A stretch of 64,000 nt of DNA from Prinia subflava (lineage: Eukaryota; Chordata; Aves; Passeriformes; Cisticolidae). Positions 50,071-61,770 of the stretch are shown one piece after another; positions within the stretch are counted from its first letter, which is position 1; every line of letters begins with the position of its first letter. Made by a program: the position numbers and the translations under genes. Location: contig NC_086258.1 of assembly GCF_021018805.1 (NCBI RefSeq), forward strand, positions 9,947,259-10,011,258. The letters run 5' to 3'. The notes below the pieces were generated by a model, which searched no databases, was not told the origin of the DNA, and was given only the letters and a program-made list of their open reading frames with translations.

Positions 50071-50190
50071 CTCAGGATACAGAAGCAGCTCTTGGCCCCC
50101 GAGGATAAGCGACAGAACCCGAACCTCTGCTTGCTGTCAATGTCTGTGAGCACAAACGTGAAGTTCTGCCCAACTTGGTTAATGGCATGG
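50071..50190 (-). CDS. DENND1A: DENND1A internal exon (window exon 2), uDENN core
   Basis: This 120-bp exon has a CT-repeat polypyrimidine tract and GCAG acceptor, and the donor GTGGGT. It completes the serine split with the previous exon and encodes 39 codons. These include [20 protein letters not shown] and, further on, [14 protein letters not shown], the most characteristic part of the uDENN module of connecdenns. It ends with AG of another split serine codon. The first residues (HAINQ) differ from the human sequence as I remember it (HTVSQ). Corresponds to roughly residues 61-101 of human DENND1A. The SSGAKSCF segment favours DENND1A over DENND1B. Confidence 0.95.
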
Positions 50191-52979
50191 CTGCAAACAG
50201 AGAGAGAGAGAAAAATTACTGCTCAGCCAACTCTGTGTCAAGTATCACATCCAAGTCATTGAACCTATAACATTTCCTCTTTCAGCAGAGTTTTTTTGAG
50301 AAAAGTATAAAAAGTATGCACCCTCCAGAACCTTAAATATGCTGGATGAGGGAGGAGGGGGGGTGTAGTGGTATTTTTTTCCCATTTTTAAGTGTGGGAG
50401 GATACTAATAATGAGTTTATCTTTAAAAGAAAATGGTTCTGACTATCAACCAGCAACCAACCCCATGTTCTCTCATATAACCCCAAATATTTCTAATTAT
50501 AGGAACTTAAGACTTATTTCAGGTCATGTTCTAGGGGTTTTTTAGGTTTTCTGAGAACTGAGAAATCTGACTTGTACTGACATGCAGCTTTACAAGTCAC
50601 TCCTACCAACTGCAACAAATATCCTGGTAAATTCAAGGCCATTTAACTAACAGTCACAGGCCTTAAAATATTCTCTTTTATGATGCCACATGCAAAAAAC
50701 CAATTTTTGTGGGAGAGTACACACTTAGTGCCTAGAGGAAACAAAGGAAAAACAGACTTGCAGAAATAAAAGCTGGATCCAAATGGGAAAGATGTCACTG
50801 TCCAGCTTAGAAAGAAGAATCCTTCAGTGGATTCCAAACAGGGAAGGAAAAACATTCAATGGTGAAGATGAACAAAAAGATATTTAAAGCATTCCAGCAG
50901 TCTGAGAATTAGCCAGTGTAAGTACTATCATCCTCCTGAAATCTAAATGTCAGCAGAGCAACTACTCCCATAAACCACACTGAGCTGCTGGGGATACCCA
51001 AAAATCCCTCACTGGTGGTGTGTTTTATCTGCAAAGCTTGGATGTAATGTTACTATGGTGATTTTAGTATGGTGTTTTAAAAGGGGATTATATGCTTAAT
51101 TTTAACAAGGTTGAGAGCAGAGTGTGTGTGAGAAATAGCACTTGAGCTGACAATTAAAATTATGGAACAGGGGGAAAAAACATGTTTCATTAGCAGCAGG
51201 GAGAAGCTTGTTTATTAAACAACTCAGACAAGCTGGTGAGTTCCTCCAGAGCAAACCTAGAGTCCTGCATTCACGTGACTGGAGAAATGGAACCTTGCTG
51301 ATGGGTCCTGCTCAAGTTTCGGTGCCAGTTCTTCACAGGGAAGGATGAACTTCCCAACATTAAAAGTGTTCTTCCTAAGATTTTAGTATCAACCCTTCAG
51401 ATTCCCAGCTCTGCTTGCAGAAGGTCTACTCAGAGCCCCCTCAGAGGGTGGAAGCAGCATCAATCTCATCTCTAGCGGGGCAGACAGGAGCTAGGGCTGG
51501 AGGAAAGGGCAGGGAGGAGCAGTGACTTCCATAAATCCCCCCAGCACCTACAGCTGGCTAACACAGCCCTGCCAGGAGCAGGACAAGGAGCAGCCCTGCA
51601 CTCCTGCAGCTCAACAGCCTCTGCCTCGTTCCACACAGCAGCAGAGAACTCCCGGGCCACTGCCTGCAGGAACGGCCAGGCAGCCCCTGGGCTCTGACCA
51701 GTGCCCACAAGACATGAAGAGAACCAAAGTCAAAAGAACGGAGTGTCTGTGCCACTGAGAGCCAGAACCCCAGCGCCACCACTGCGCAGTGTCACAGGAA
51801 GAGAAGGAGCACGAGCATCTCCCTCAGCTGCCACAGCCTGAGCCTGGGGTGCCCTGCCTCCCCCAGAGTGAGAATTCCATTCTCCACCTGAAATTATTAA
51901 CTATGTTCTGGGTGACAATGTCTCCTTCATATTCAAACTGATTGGCTTGCAGTCTTTCAGTGACAGTCTGTGATATTCAGACAAACAAGTGGATCCAGAA
52001 ATGGGAATCACTTTTCATTATGTTCTCATTTGCACCCCATATGGGTTTTCAGTGTTCTAGCTTTCAAAATGTTATCTTGCCGAGGGAAACCAAAAACAAC
52101 AAAACAAACAAAACCCCTAGGTACAATAAATCTACACACAGAAAGCATAAATATTTCTAGTAGAAACAAATACATGAGAAAAATGTATGAGTGTTTCTCT
52201 GCTTCCACCCCTTAGGAAATGAAAAGGATGAGCAGAGATTCCAAATTCTAAAATGAGAAAATGACTTGCAGCAGTTTAATCACGGTGAAGGTCAATTCCC
52301 TCAGCCCAAACGTTCTGTGTCTCAGCTGATGAAGACAAGTCATTCTGACCAATTAATGATGCTCAGAGATGAGATCAGCACTGGGGCAGCCTTTCAAAAT
52401 TTCAGTTGTTGTTCTTTACATGAAACCATCACTAATAACTCACAGTTAAAGCAAAACTAAAAATGTTCTACAGTTTCCTAAATTACAGGAAGTAAATATT
52501 CTCAGATCTTCTCACATTCACTTTACAATTCCCTCCCCAAAATAAGAAGTCATCTTAAGCAGCTCTCAAGTAAAGCACCAGCCACATCAAGAGGCCTTTA
52601 AATGTAAAGCATTTCATTAATTGTTCCACCCAAATTTTGGCAATTAAGAAATAAACTGCACAAGCAGACAAAGCTTTGATAATATTATGCATATTTGACA
52701 ATTCCTACCCAAGCATTTTCCATCCAAGCATTGTGCAGAAGTGAAACAAAATGCCCTCACAGTGCTGCCACCAAAAAACTCCAACTTTTAAAACTTCTTT
52801 TTGTTTCATGGTGCCCATAAAAACCCCAGGAAAAAGTGATTCTGAGACTGTAATTTGCACTCAGGTGCTTTAAGTCCCAGTCACACAGACAGAACACTAT
52901 GAATGGTATGGCTTTTATTTTCTACAGGGGTTTTATTGACAAGCTTATTTTCCTGTAAAGTTTGAAAAGCTAACAATAC
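50191..52979 (-). other. DENND1A: DENND1A intron between window exons 1 and 2
   Basis: A 2.8-kb intron with GTATTG donor and GCAG acceptor preceded by a short CT microsatellite that serves as the polypyrimidine tract. Nothing else that I can name. Confidence 0.87.
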
Positions 52980-53029
52980 CTGTCCACATAGAAGGGGAAA
53001 CAAAACTTGGTCAGAGTCTGTAGAACTTC
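52980..53029 (-). CDS. DENND1A: DENND1A internal exon (window exon 1), uDENN region
   Basis: Fifty-base exon preceded by a pyrimidine-rich tract and CAG, and followed by the donor GTATTG. It reads EVLQTLTKFCFPFYVD plus two bases (AG) of a split serine codon, which is completed by the first base of the next exon at 50190. From memory of human DENND1A this is about residues 45-61, in the uDENN module that helps form the Rab35-binding surface. The EVLQTLTKFCFPF stretch separates it from DENND1B, whose equivalent segment differs. It opens in phase 0 and closes in phase 2. I saw no exon upstream of it in the window, so the start codon is outside. Confidence 0.9.
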
Positions 53030-54688
53030 CTGTAGAGAGAGAGAAAAAAAAAAGAGATAATTTATACATCTATGGGGACCAATAAATCTAATATTAACCA
53101 CATCACACAATTTCACAACTTTGCCCTGAAGAAATAAGAGACAGATGAAGAAATATGGGCTTTATCAATTACATGGAAGTAGTAGCAGGCAGTCAATCAC
53201 GTGAAATAACAAACATGATCAAACTTCATTAAAAATGAAAAATTAATCAAGACTCACACATGGGCAGGCAGCAGGAGCCATGCAGCACTTCTCCCCAGAG
53301 GAGGAGGAGGGTGGGCTGGTGAGTGTTAACACCTCTCTGGGGACAGTCCCTGCCCTGGCCATATGGATGGCAGTGAATGACACCGGCCCGCACGGCCCGG
53401 CCTGGCAGCGCCGCTGCTGCTGGCACGGCTCTGGCGTTACCTAGGAACAGGGCCTGGGGACTGCACAACACCTCCCAACACCACCAACACAAATAACAAA
53501 AGATGCAGCCAATGCTCCCAGAGCAGGAATGGTTCATTTCGCCTACTGCTATTGGAAAGGAAACCTCAGAGTTAAAAGAGTGATTAAAATAATGTGTATT
53601 AAAATTGATTTGGATTGTTTAACCTACAAAGGATTTTCTAGAAGTTGCAAAACAGCACCACAAACACAAAAGTGTTTAAGCGTGAAGACAAAGAAAAGGG
53701 TGAATATGAAAAGCGAAAACAGGATGAGCAGATAAATTAATAATTTTCAACTTTACAACATTAAACAAATACAGTCACTAAAGAGGCAAAACCAGCAACA
53801 CATTAGTCCCAAAACAGTCGTGTTTGTAGGCAAAAGGAAACCATTAGATCTTCAAAATCTGAGTTCTGTAACCCACAGGACACCATAAGGGTCTCTCAGT
53901 TTGCAGATCTTTACCACAACCAATTCACTGCTCGTTCTCCTTCAGTATTTCAGGTCCTGAAGTGTAAATTCTATTTCTGCTTTCTGAACCCTGAACAAAC
54001 TCTCTGACAAAATCAACACTTTGCTGACCAATAGCAATAAATTATCACCAATAACCAAATAGGCGCTTCTCGCTTCATTTATTTCTAAGCCAAATGCCAT
54101 CATTCCCAAATAAACTCCATCAATCTAATCACCTCTCCAGTGAAGCACAAAACATATTGACTCCCTTGCAGGAACACGTTCCTCCTGCATAATTCAAACC
54201 AGCACAGCCCATCCTCAGCCGTGGTTTCAGGCTCAACTGCTCACACTCTGCTTTGGAGGGTTCTTGACAACTAAAACGTGGCAAGTTCTGAGGATTTCAG
54301 GCAAAAACAGATATGGAAACTTTGACTTCTTGACAGTTTATTGATAGATTATTTAACAACCTCCTGTTTTTAAAGAACAAGAAAGGATCTATTGAAGAAT
54401 GCCATGTAGAGAGAAGACGTCTCCTCCTTTGAATTGCAGCAGGAAACTTGGAAAGGAGCTATGTAGATTGCAGAGTAAACTCTGCAGAAATCTCTATTTT
54501 GATACAAAATATTGCCTTGATAGGAAAGGTCTCATTAATATGATCGGGTTCCCCCTGGTGCAGAATCTCATTGACTTTCACAAGCTGAACAACTCCAATT
54601 GCTCAGGCACAAAAACTGCATCTGGACAAATTTTAACTATTACACAGTGGTCCTTTGCCACAACTGAAATCTTACAGTGCAGAATGCC

Positions 54689-54712
54689 AACAAACAAACA
54701 AACAAACCAACC
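54689..54712 (+). repeat. CAAA microsatellite
   Basis: Short run of CAAA units ending in CCAACCC. Confidence 0.75.
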
Positions 54713-57160
54713 CACAAAATAATTCAAAAATTGTGAAATTATAATACCAGGAGAACAAAGTGTCTGCATCATTATTGGCCTTATCAATACACATTGTCCT
54801 CAAAATAATGACGTTATTTATTTTTTCAGAAACAAATATCATATAGATATATAAAATTGTGAAATAAAATAGTGTTAGAAGACAAAGCCATGTCACCTCA
54901 AAATGGCAGAATATATTCTCTCCATTATTTTGATGATTTGAATAATTCCTGTAACTGCAAGTAAAACCATTCACATAATAAAATATTCAGCATCTCCTCA
55001 GCACTGTGTCACTGGAGAAGTGCATTACTCAGAACTTACTCTGCACTTGTTCCTTGATATTTTCAGCTTCCTAAATGCAGCAAAGGAAATGTTCACATAA
55101 ACAGGCCATACATTGGCTCAGTACTGCAGTCAATTGCCTTCTCTTTTAAAGGAAGATTTTACAGCGATATTGCTATTATTTGCAAGGTCATTGGACATAA
55201 TTTGCCATTCATTATACACCAGTTCTTATCTGGCTCGATTCAAAACAAAAAAACCTGAGATCAGCACAGGTTAACTGCAGACTTATTTTTCAATGGTAAC
55301 TAATAGAAGAATATAAATACTCTATGTAGAATTCATTTTTAATTAGCAAAATTGCTGATCTTTTGCACGTAAGAAAAACAGTTACTGGAGAGCTATCCCA
55401 TTTTTGCTCAAGTTGCAAGCTCGTTACTCTAAATATAATGCTGCTTTCTTAAAAATTCTGTAAATACTTCTCAGTTGGAGAGATAAGCAATACCTACATC
55501 ATTCATACACAACGTCCTACCCAACCTCTATAGGTGGGTTATAACTTATGACCTAGAAAATTCTTCATTTCTTTATGATTTCAGACAAAACAAAACAAAA
55601 CCTAGAATTGCTCCATGTCAACATCTTATAATGGTTTTTTTTTACCCAACATGAAGCACAGAGGAAGTACCAATATTCTGTTTTCTTGTTTTATTCCCTT
55701 ATGGCTATTTTCCTAAAGCAAAAGCTGCATAAATGCCTGTAAAGCAGAAGCCCCTAAGAAGAGGACCAGAGCCCCCCCAGCCATGCAGGACAGGCAGCTG
55801 ATGAACGGGAATTACCCGGAGCTGCCGCCGGCGTCTCCAGGGGACCACACGCCAGTTTTCTGGATCAATCCCCAAGTTTATATTTTCACAAATCTTTTTA
55901 CATGCAGTTTGATTTTTAACATTTTAATGAGCAGAAAGTGCATCTCCAGCAGCCAGTGAGCAGAGCTAAAGTGCAGGGCATGAACCGCGCCCCGGGGGAG
56001 CCGGCGCAGCCGCGGCACCGGGGGCTGCAGCACAGGCACCACCTGGCTCCCCGTCCCAAGGTCCCAACTCCTTTCATAATCAAAACACTGCTGACATTAG
56101 AAACCCCACATGGGTTTTCTAAAATCCTTCCCGATCAATAAAGCCAGTACATAACTTATCGGAGACAACACAGAGCTCATTGATTACGTTCGGGTTCAGC
56201 AGCAAAGTTTTCAGAATAAATGAGGCAGGAACACTGCGCTCAGCCCTTCGTGCCACCTCCACCTCGGAAGGTGGGGCAGGCTCTGCAAGGCTTTCCTGCA
56301 CACAGGACAGGCTGGGAAAGCCAGCCTGGGGAATACACACAACACACACCTGGCTCTTCTCCCAAACCAGCTCTCTCTTGCAACCAAACAGTAAAGAAAG
56401 ATCAACAATGCTGAAAAAATGTGCACATTCACTTGTGAATTTAATATGCAAGCTGTAGCTGAAGTCTTTTTTATTTTTAAACCCTTCATCATATGCTCCC
56501 ACTTCCAAATCAACAGAACAACTTTAGATTCTCTTAAATACAGTGGGCTGCATCACTTCTGCTCAAATGAACATCACTAACAAATATCCCACGTGTAGCT
56601 GCAATCAAATAAAACTGCACTGATAAATGATGTGCAAATGGCTGGGCTAGAGAAGAGTCTGCTGCAAAGTATCTGCTCCTGGAAAGATGCACGGGACACC
56701 AGAGATGCAAAGGGGAACAAGAAGCGTAGGGAGAAGTTGGATAGAAAAGAAATTAAAACACCAGATCTGTGAAAAATGCTGAACGATCAAGGTATGATCC
56801 TTACACAGGAGTCAGAGCAGGGAAACAACACACCACAAACCAACAGGTTGGGAACTTGTACTGGAAACCCTGAGGAAAAGCCAGATGAAATTGGAAGGCC
56901 CACGCAGAGCAGAGCCTGCACCTCTAGCTGTGGATCCTGCAGGGAGGGAGAACGGAGGGAACCCAAATACAGCTTTACAGCACTAGATTATCCATTTGTT
57001 CTGTGTTCCACAAATCCATCAGCTCTTTTGAGCAATTCTAAACATTGAAGTAGGGGAAGGTTTTCCTCCCAAAGTCTGAGGGGAGAAGGGGAACAGAGCT
57101 ATACAAAATAACTTCATTTCTTTGGAGGTAACTGATTGTTCCCAGGACAGAGCTTTTTAA

Positions 57161-57179
57161 AAACAAACAAACAAACAAA
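57161..57179 (+). repeat. CAAA microsatellite
   Basis: Four to five perfect CAAA units. Confidence 0.75.
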
Positions 57180-58204
57180 ACCCTAACACTCATATCCACA
57201 ATCCTGGAAAGAGGAAGAGCAGGACATAAATAACATTTCCTAAGCATATTGAGGCCTGCTAGCATTTAAATATTTTAAATGTACAAAATATGTGCACAGA
57301 TGGGCAACTTTTCTCCTTGCATTACTAAAAACATATTTCAAGATAAAGCTCAAAATCCCTGAATTTTTTAAACCTAATTGTGACTCTGTTTCTTAGAATT
57401 CACACCCCAAGGCCAAAGCTTTCCTGCCACCAGTCCTTCAAATCTGATTTGGACATTACACGGGAGGAGGCTCCAAGCCTCCCCGAGGTCTCACTCCTTT
57501 TACAACACACGCAAAACCAGGAGATAATGGGCCTGTGCTGAATTCTGGGCTCTGCTCAGCTCCTCCTGGGACACAGGCCTAGCAGATGTGATAAAAACTG
57601 TGTCAGAGAAGGAGCTCTAGTTTTTGCCTTAATGACAACTTCAACCTCTCAACTCATAGAACAAAAGAACAGGAACGACTATTACTTTTCTCCAGTAGAA
57701 AAAAAAATCTGAAAGTAAAGATGAACTAAATATTTAAGCAGTTTTTCAAAGAGATCTTCTCAACGAATGTTTTAAAAATCCCTTCAGTAAAAGAAGATTT
57801 AGTTTCACTCTAAGAGAAATAGATTTCAGCTAAAAAAAAATAAATATTACAGCTGCTGTTGAACCGTTGAATAATTGTTCCAGTCTCAAATCACAAAGAA
57901 TTGAAAAATTATACTAACAGGCATTAAAAAAATCAGGTCCAATTATGTGCATAAACAGTGATCAATTGGTAAAGGTAAGAAGTGTCAATAGCAGAGAGCT
58001 GGAACACTGATTCAATTAAATGTATTTTAAACATTTAATGACTAGAACGGAGGAGTATTTTCACTTGCAGATTTAGCAGAAATGAGGTGAGAACTATTAG
58101 CTGTGAAAAGATAATCACATCCTGCTCAGCCCAGAAGTCAGTTGCACAGGTACACTGCACCAAAACCAAAGCTTTAAATCTATCCTTGGGTAAGCATTTG
58201 TTAA

Positions 58205-58420
58205 ATATTATAATTCTGGCTTAAGATGAGTGGCCCTTTCAGCCGTCGCCTCCATCGCTCTATTCAGCTCCGAGCACATACCCACTTAATCAGCAATCAT
58301 TGTTCTCTCAGGCAGGACTTTGTTGTCAAGACAAGCACTGAAACCTTTAAAATATTTCAGAACTGGCATAAGAAAAAAGTGATCTTTGTCAAACAAGGAC
58401 AAATTTATGCAAATCTTTTA
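58205..58420. promoter_or_regulatory. Candidate conserved non-coding element
   Basis: Compact non-repetitive stretch retaining CpGs in an otherwise CpG-poor intron (CAGCCGTCGCCTCCATCGC), followed by TTAATCAGCAATCATTGTTC, which combines homeodomain and SOX-like cores. No open frame of note beyond 65 codons. Confidence 0.35.
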
Positions 58421-58659
58421 TAAACATTCACAAACATTTATTTAGCTTTTGAAATGTTGGCCTCATTTGAGAGCATGAAAATGAGGGGGAAGTAGGAAGA
58501 TGCAAAGGACAGCTTAGAGGCTGGCACACTACATAAATATTCAGAAGGAAGATTATAGGATTCATGTTAGGCTGTCTTAGGTTTCTCCAAAGTCCACATA
58601 GAATACCGAAGAACAAAACTAACGAGAAGTAGAGCAGATGTTAGACAATGCACCAGCCC

Positions 58660-59070
58660 TCTTTTCCACACTCACTTGGCTATACTTCGATGCTTTCATT
58701 TTTTCTTTCAATATGGTCAGGTCATTCAAGGATTCTCCTATAGACTCTGTATTGTGGCTACGGCGCTATAAGCTGGACCTCTGTCAGCTTTCCAAAAGTT
58801 CCTGATGAAAAGGCATTATGCAAATTGTACCTCTCTTACTCTCTTTTCAGGAAAAAAAGCCTCCAGTATGCAGTCATCGGAGTATTGGAAGTCCCAGCCT
58901 TCATTTCTGTATGGTTGTGTTTGCCTTAGGGCCATGCTGCTTGTTTTGACAGTGGATCCCCCCAGATAGTTGGGATTAGTCGAGCTTGTTTAGATAAACT
59001 CGAAATCAAGGCCTTCTCTAGGTAGACAGCTAGATGTAGCTACTGAGTTTCCAGCTGCCTTCTGCTTTCA
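58660..59070. promoter_or_regulatory. Candidate conserved non-coding element with POU octamer
   Basis: About 400 bp of non-repetitive sequence with a perfect POU octamer ATGCAAAT (58818-58825), a MEIS/TGIF-type TGACAG, an OTX/PITX-type GGGATTAG and isolated CpGs (CTACGGCGCTATAAGC, TAGTCGAGC). Its texture is that of deeply conserved vertebrate enhancers, but no alignment was possible. Confidence 0.4.
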
Positions 59071-59840
59071 TCCCAAAACAACTGCAGACTCACAGCAGAG
59101 ATCACAGCCACAGGCTATGTCACATACATAAGTACGAAATTAAAGGCTGCTAAAAGAAGCCTTTGTAAGTCTTAGTGCTAAAATAAGGAATCTGTACTGC
59201 ATAGTTTAAACAAATTATTGAAGAAGCACCAATAAAGGTCTGCAGCGGAGAGTTAACAAGACGTGCACGGAAGAAATGCTCTGTTTACATAACTGGGCAG
59301 GATCAGGCTTTGCCTATCACCACTGCCCCGTGCACTGAGCAGCCTCCCCAAAACACAGGCAAGGAAATACTGGGAAGCTCTGTCTGCCACAGCTCCCAAA
59401 AAACAGCTCTGTGTGTCACATACAAACTTTATCATCACACCAGACTACTGTGACAGCGCTGCTCCAATTAGATTTCAGTCACATACACAACCAGATTTGA
59501 TCTTTGCTATAGTCAGATAATGCAAATCACAGGAACTCATTCTCACAAATATAATATGTTAAAAGAGAAGGGCCAGAGCTCCAAACCGAAATTAAAACCT
59601 AAAGCAAATCCCACCCATGTAACCACATTACACCTTTATAAATCTGCACTGTAGTCCAGTCCCAACAGGAGATTCATTCTTCATGAGGTAGGAAAAAACC
59701 CCCACAAACAGTTTTGACTTTTTTAAAGATTGTAATCTCCTCTAGCTGGGTGCAAATTTTCCTATACACTTCTGCCACATCCAGGCACAACAGATGGGAA
59801 ATTGAATTAAAGGAAAAATTAATCCCTAGGATGTTATCAA

Positions 59841-59893
59841 CAAACAACAAGAAAAAAAGAAGGAAAAAAAAAGAAAAAAGAAAAAACAAACAA
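59841..59893 (+). repeat. A-rich tract
   Basis: Low-complexity A-rich run with scattered G and C; no associated element seen. Confidence 0.8.
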
Positions 59894-61689
59894 CTTAGTT
59901 CAACAAATAGTAAATATCATTAAAAATCAACTCCCATCTCTTGCTCAAGAAAAAGGATATGCAGAAACTTGCAATGTTGGAACACTTTAAAGCCAAGAGC
60001 AGAATTTGTGTTTACAAGGACAAGGTAAGGATTGGTCACCAACCTCTGCCTCTGAGCACAGGAGGTGTCTGGGATCACATTTCTGCTATTTCCATATTAC
60101 AGAAATTCTACCATCTCCCACTGCAAAACTAAGTAATTTCACTGAGAAGGTCTTTTATGGAATCTCAAAGCATTAAAAACTGTGAGAGATTAACACTAGG
60201 CTTCAATTTCTTCCTGCACTGGTTACCAGAGAGAATCCTGAATTCCCTCTGTCATTTCATACCATAAATCCCCATCGGTGACACCCTCAGCAGGAATAAG
60301 CTATGGCCTGGGAATCCAAACCAACAACGAGCAAACACCCGATTCCTGACTGAGGAAACCTGCCCCATCAGTGCCAGCGGACTTAGAAGAAAGCAGAATA
60401 ACACTTTGAGAGTTGTCACCTGAGAGTGACATCAGCCTGCTCAGGACACGGCTGTCACAGCACCAGCAGCGGGTGCAGCCCTGGACTCAGCTCCTCCCTG
60501 CTGTGCCCACGGGGCTCCTCTCTCTGAGGAGCTGCTTGAGGTTGTTTAACACCTCCCTCAGCCAGGTAAGAGCTGCCTGTTGCAGGCAGGGAGTGTAACA
60601 AAACTAAACAACCATCCCAAAGGGGGCAACAGCCGACCAACTTTGAAACTTCCCAAGGTTTCGTTTCTCAGGCTCGAGGATTCCCTAAGAACAAAGATTA
60701 AAATGATGGGTATGATGAGGACACTCCTGCCCACAGGACAAGAACTTTTCTAACATATTTTCCAGAGACGAGATGGAGTCAGTGATCACCTCAGACAACT
60801 GAAGGCTATAAGAGGATAAAGCTTTTCAAATTTATCAGCATTTCTACAAGTTTCAGATTTTCAAATACGAGAATATGTTAGAGAGAATTGTGGTCAAAAC
60901 CTGAGAGCTATAAAAACATCTATTAGCTCTGGAAAGTGGTTTTCACTTGAAGAAAGGAGAGCTGATATGACCAAAGACGACCAAACTCAGAGTCTGAAGT
61001 TTTCCAAGGGCAAAGGAAAGAACTTTGGACTTCCCTGGTTTAACAAAGGTAATGTCCAGCTTGTCCCCACAGCGTGCCACCAGTTCCACGCTGCTGCCCA
61101 GACACACACCGAGGTTTGGGGGTGTGAATACCAGTGAGTGTCACCTATCAATCACCAACAAACCCTCCCCTGCAAGGGACAGCCCTTCCCAATTCGTGTC
61201 CCTGCAAACAGCACCACCAGCCAGAGCCAGGAGGAGCTTTACGTGCAGGGGACGAGCTGGCTGTGCTTTAACGTGCCCAAACTCCCACTGGCAGGGCCTT
61301 GAAGGTTATTTCATATTCTGCTTAAAACAAAGATGCTTTCTACATATTACAAGTCTCTAAACAATAATTTTGAAATAGTTTATGAATTGATCAATATAAA
61401 ACTGAATGGTTCAGGAGCCTGGTACGAGACAACTTCCAAAACTATTTTGCTACTGACTGGCTCACCAAACCCAAGTAGAAGAATACTGCTGGAGCATCTC
61501 CCACTTTCAAGAGACCCAGCTTTACCTGCAGTGAATATTTTACACTTTTATCAATAAATTTAAACAAAAGTGATAATGATTACTCACTCTAGGCCTGATC
61601 CCACAACCTTTACTCACACAAGCAGTCCCACAGGATTTTAATATCACCACCTCAACGAATAAGGGTTTGCAGGACAGGTTTTAAATTAT

Positions 61690-61770
61690 TCATATATTCA
61701 CAGATTTTTAAGACCAGAAGGGACCATTATGATCATCTAGTCTGACCTCTTGTATAACAAAGGCCACATG
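61690..61770 (-). mobile_element. Old CR1-type LINE 3'-end fragment
   Basis: Read on the minus strand this gives GAGGTCAGACTAGATGATCA, then AATGGTCCCTTCTGGTCTTA, then a tail of two 8-bp units (ATCTGTGA, ATATATGA). That has the layout of a CR1 3' end, but resembles the older types I associate with turtles and crocodilians more than the common avian form. In the same orientation as DENND1A. Subfamily assignment is from memory. Confidence 0.65.

Noticed and set aside
3105..53029. Assignment to DENND1B instead of DENND1A
   Set aside because: Exons 2, 5, 8, 9 and 10 carry the DENND1A versions ([61 protein letters not shown]).
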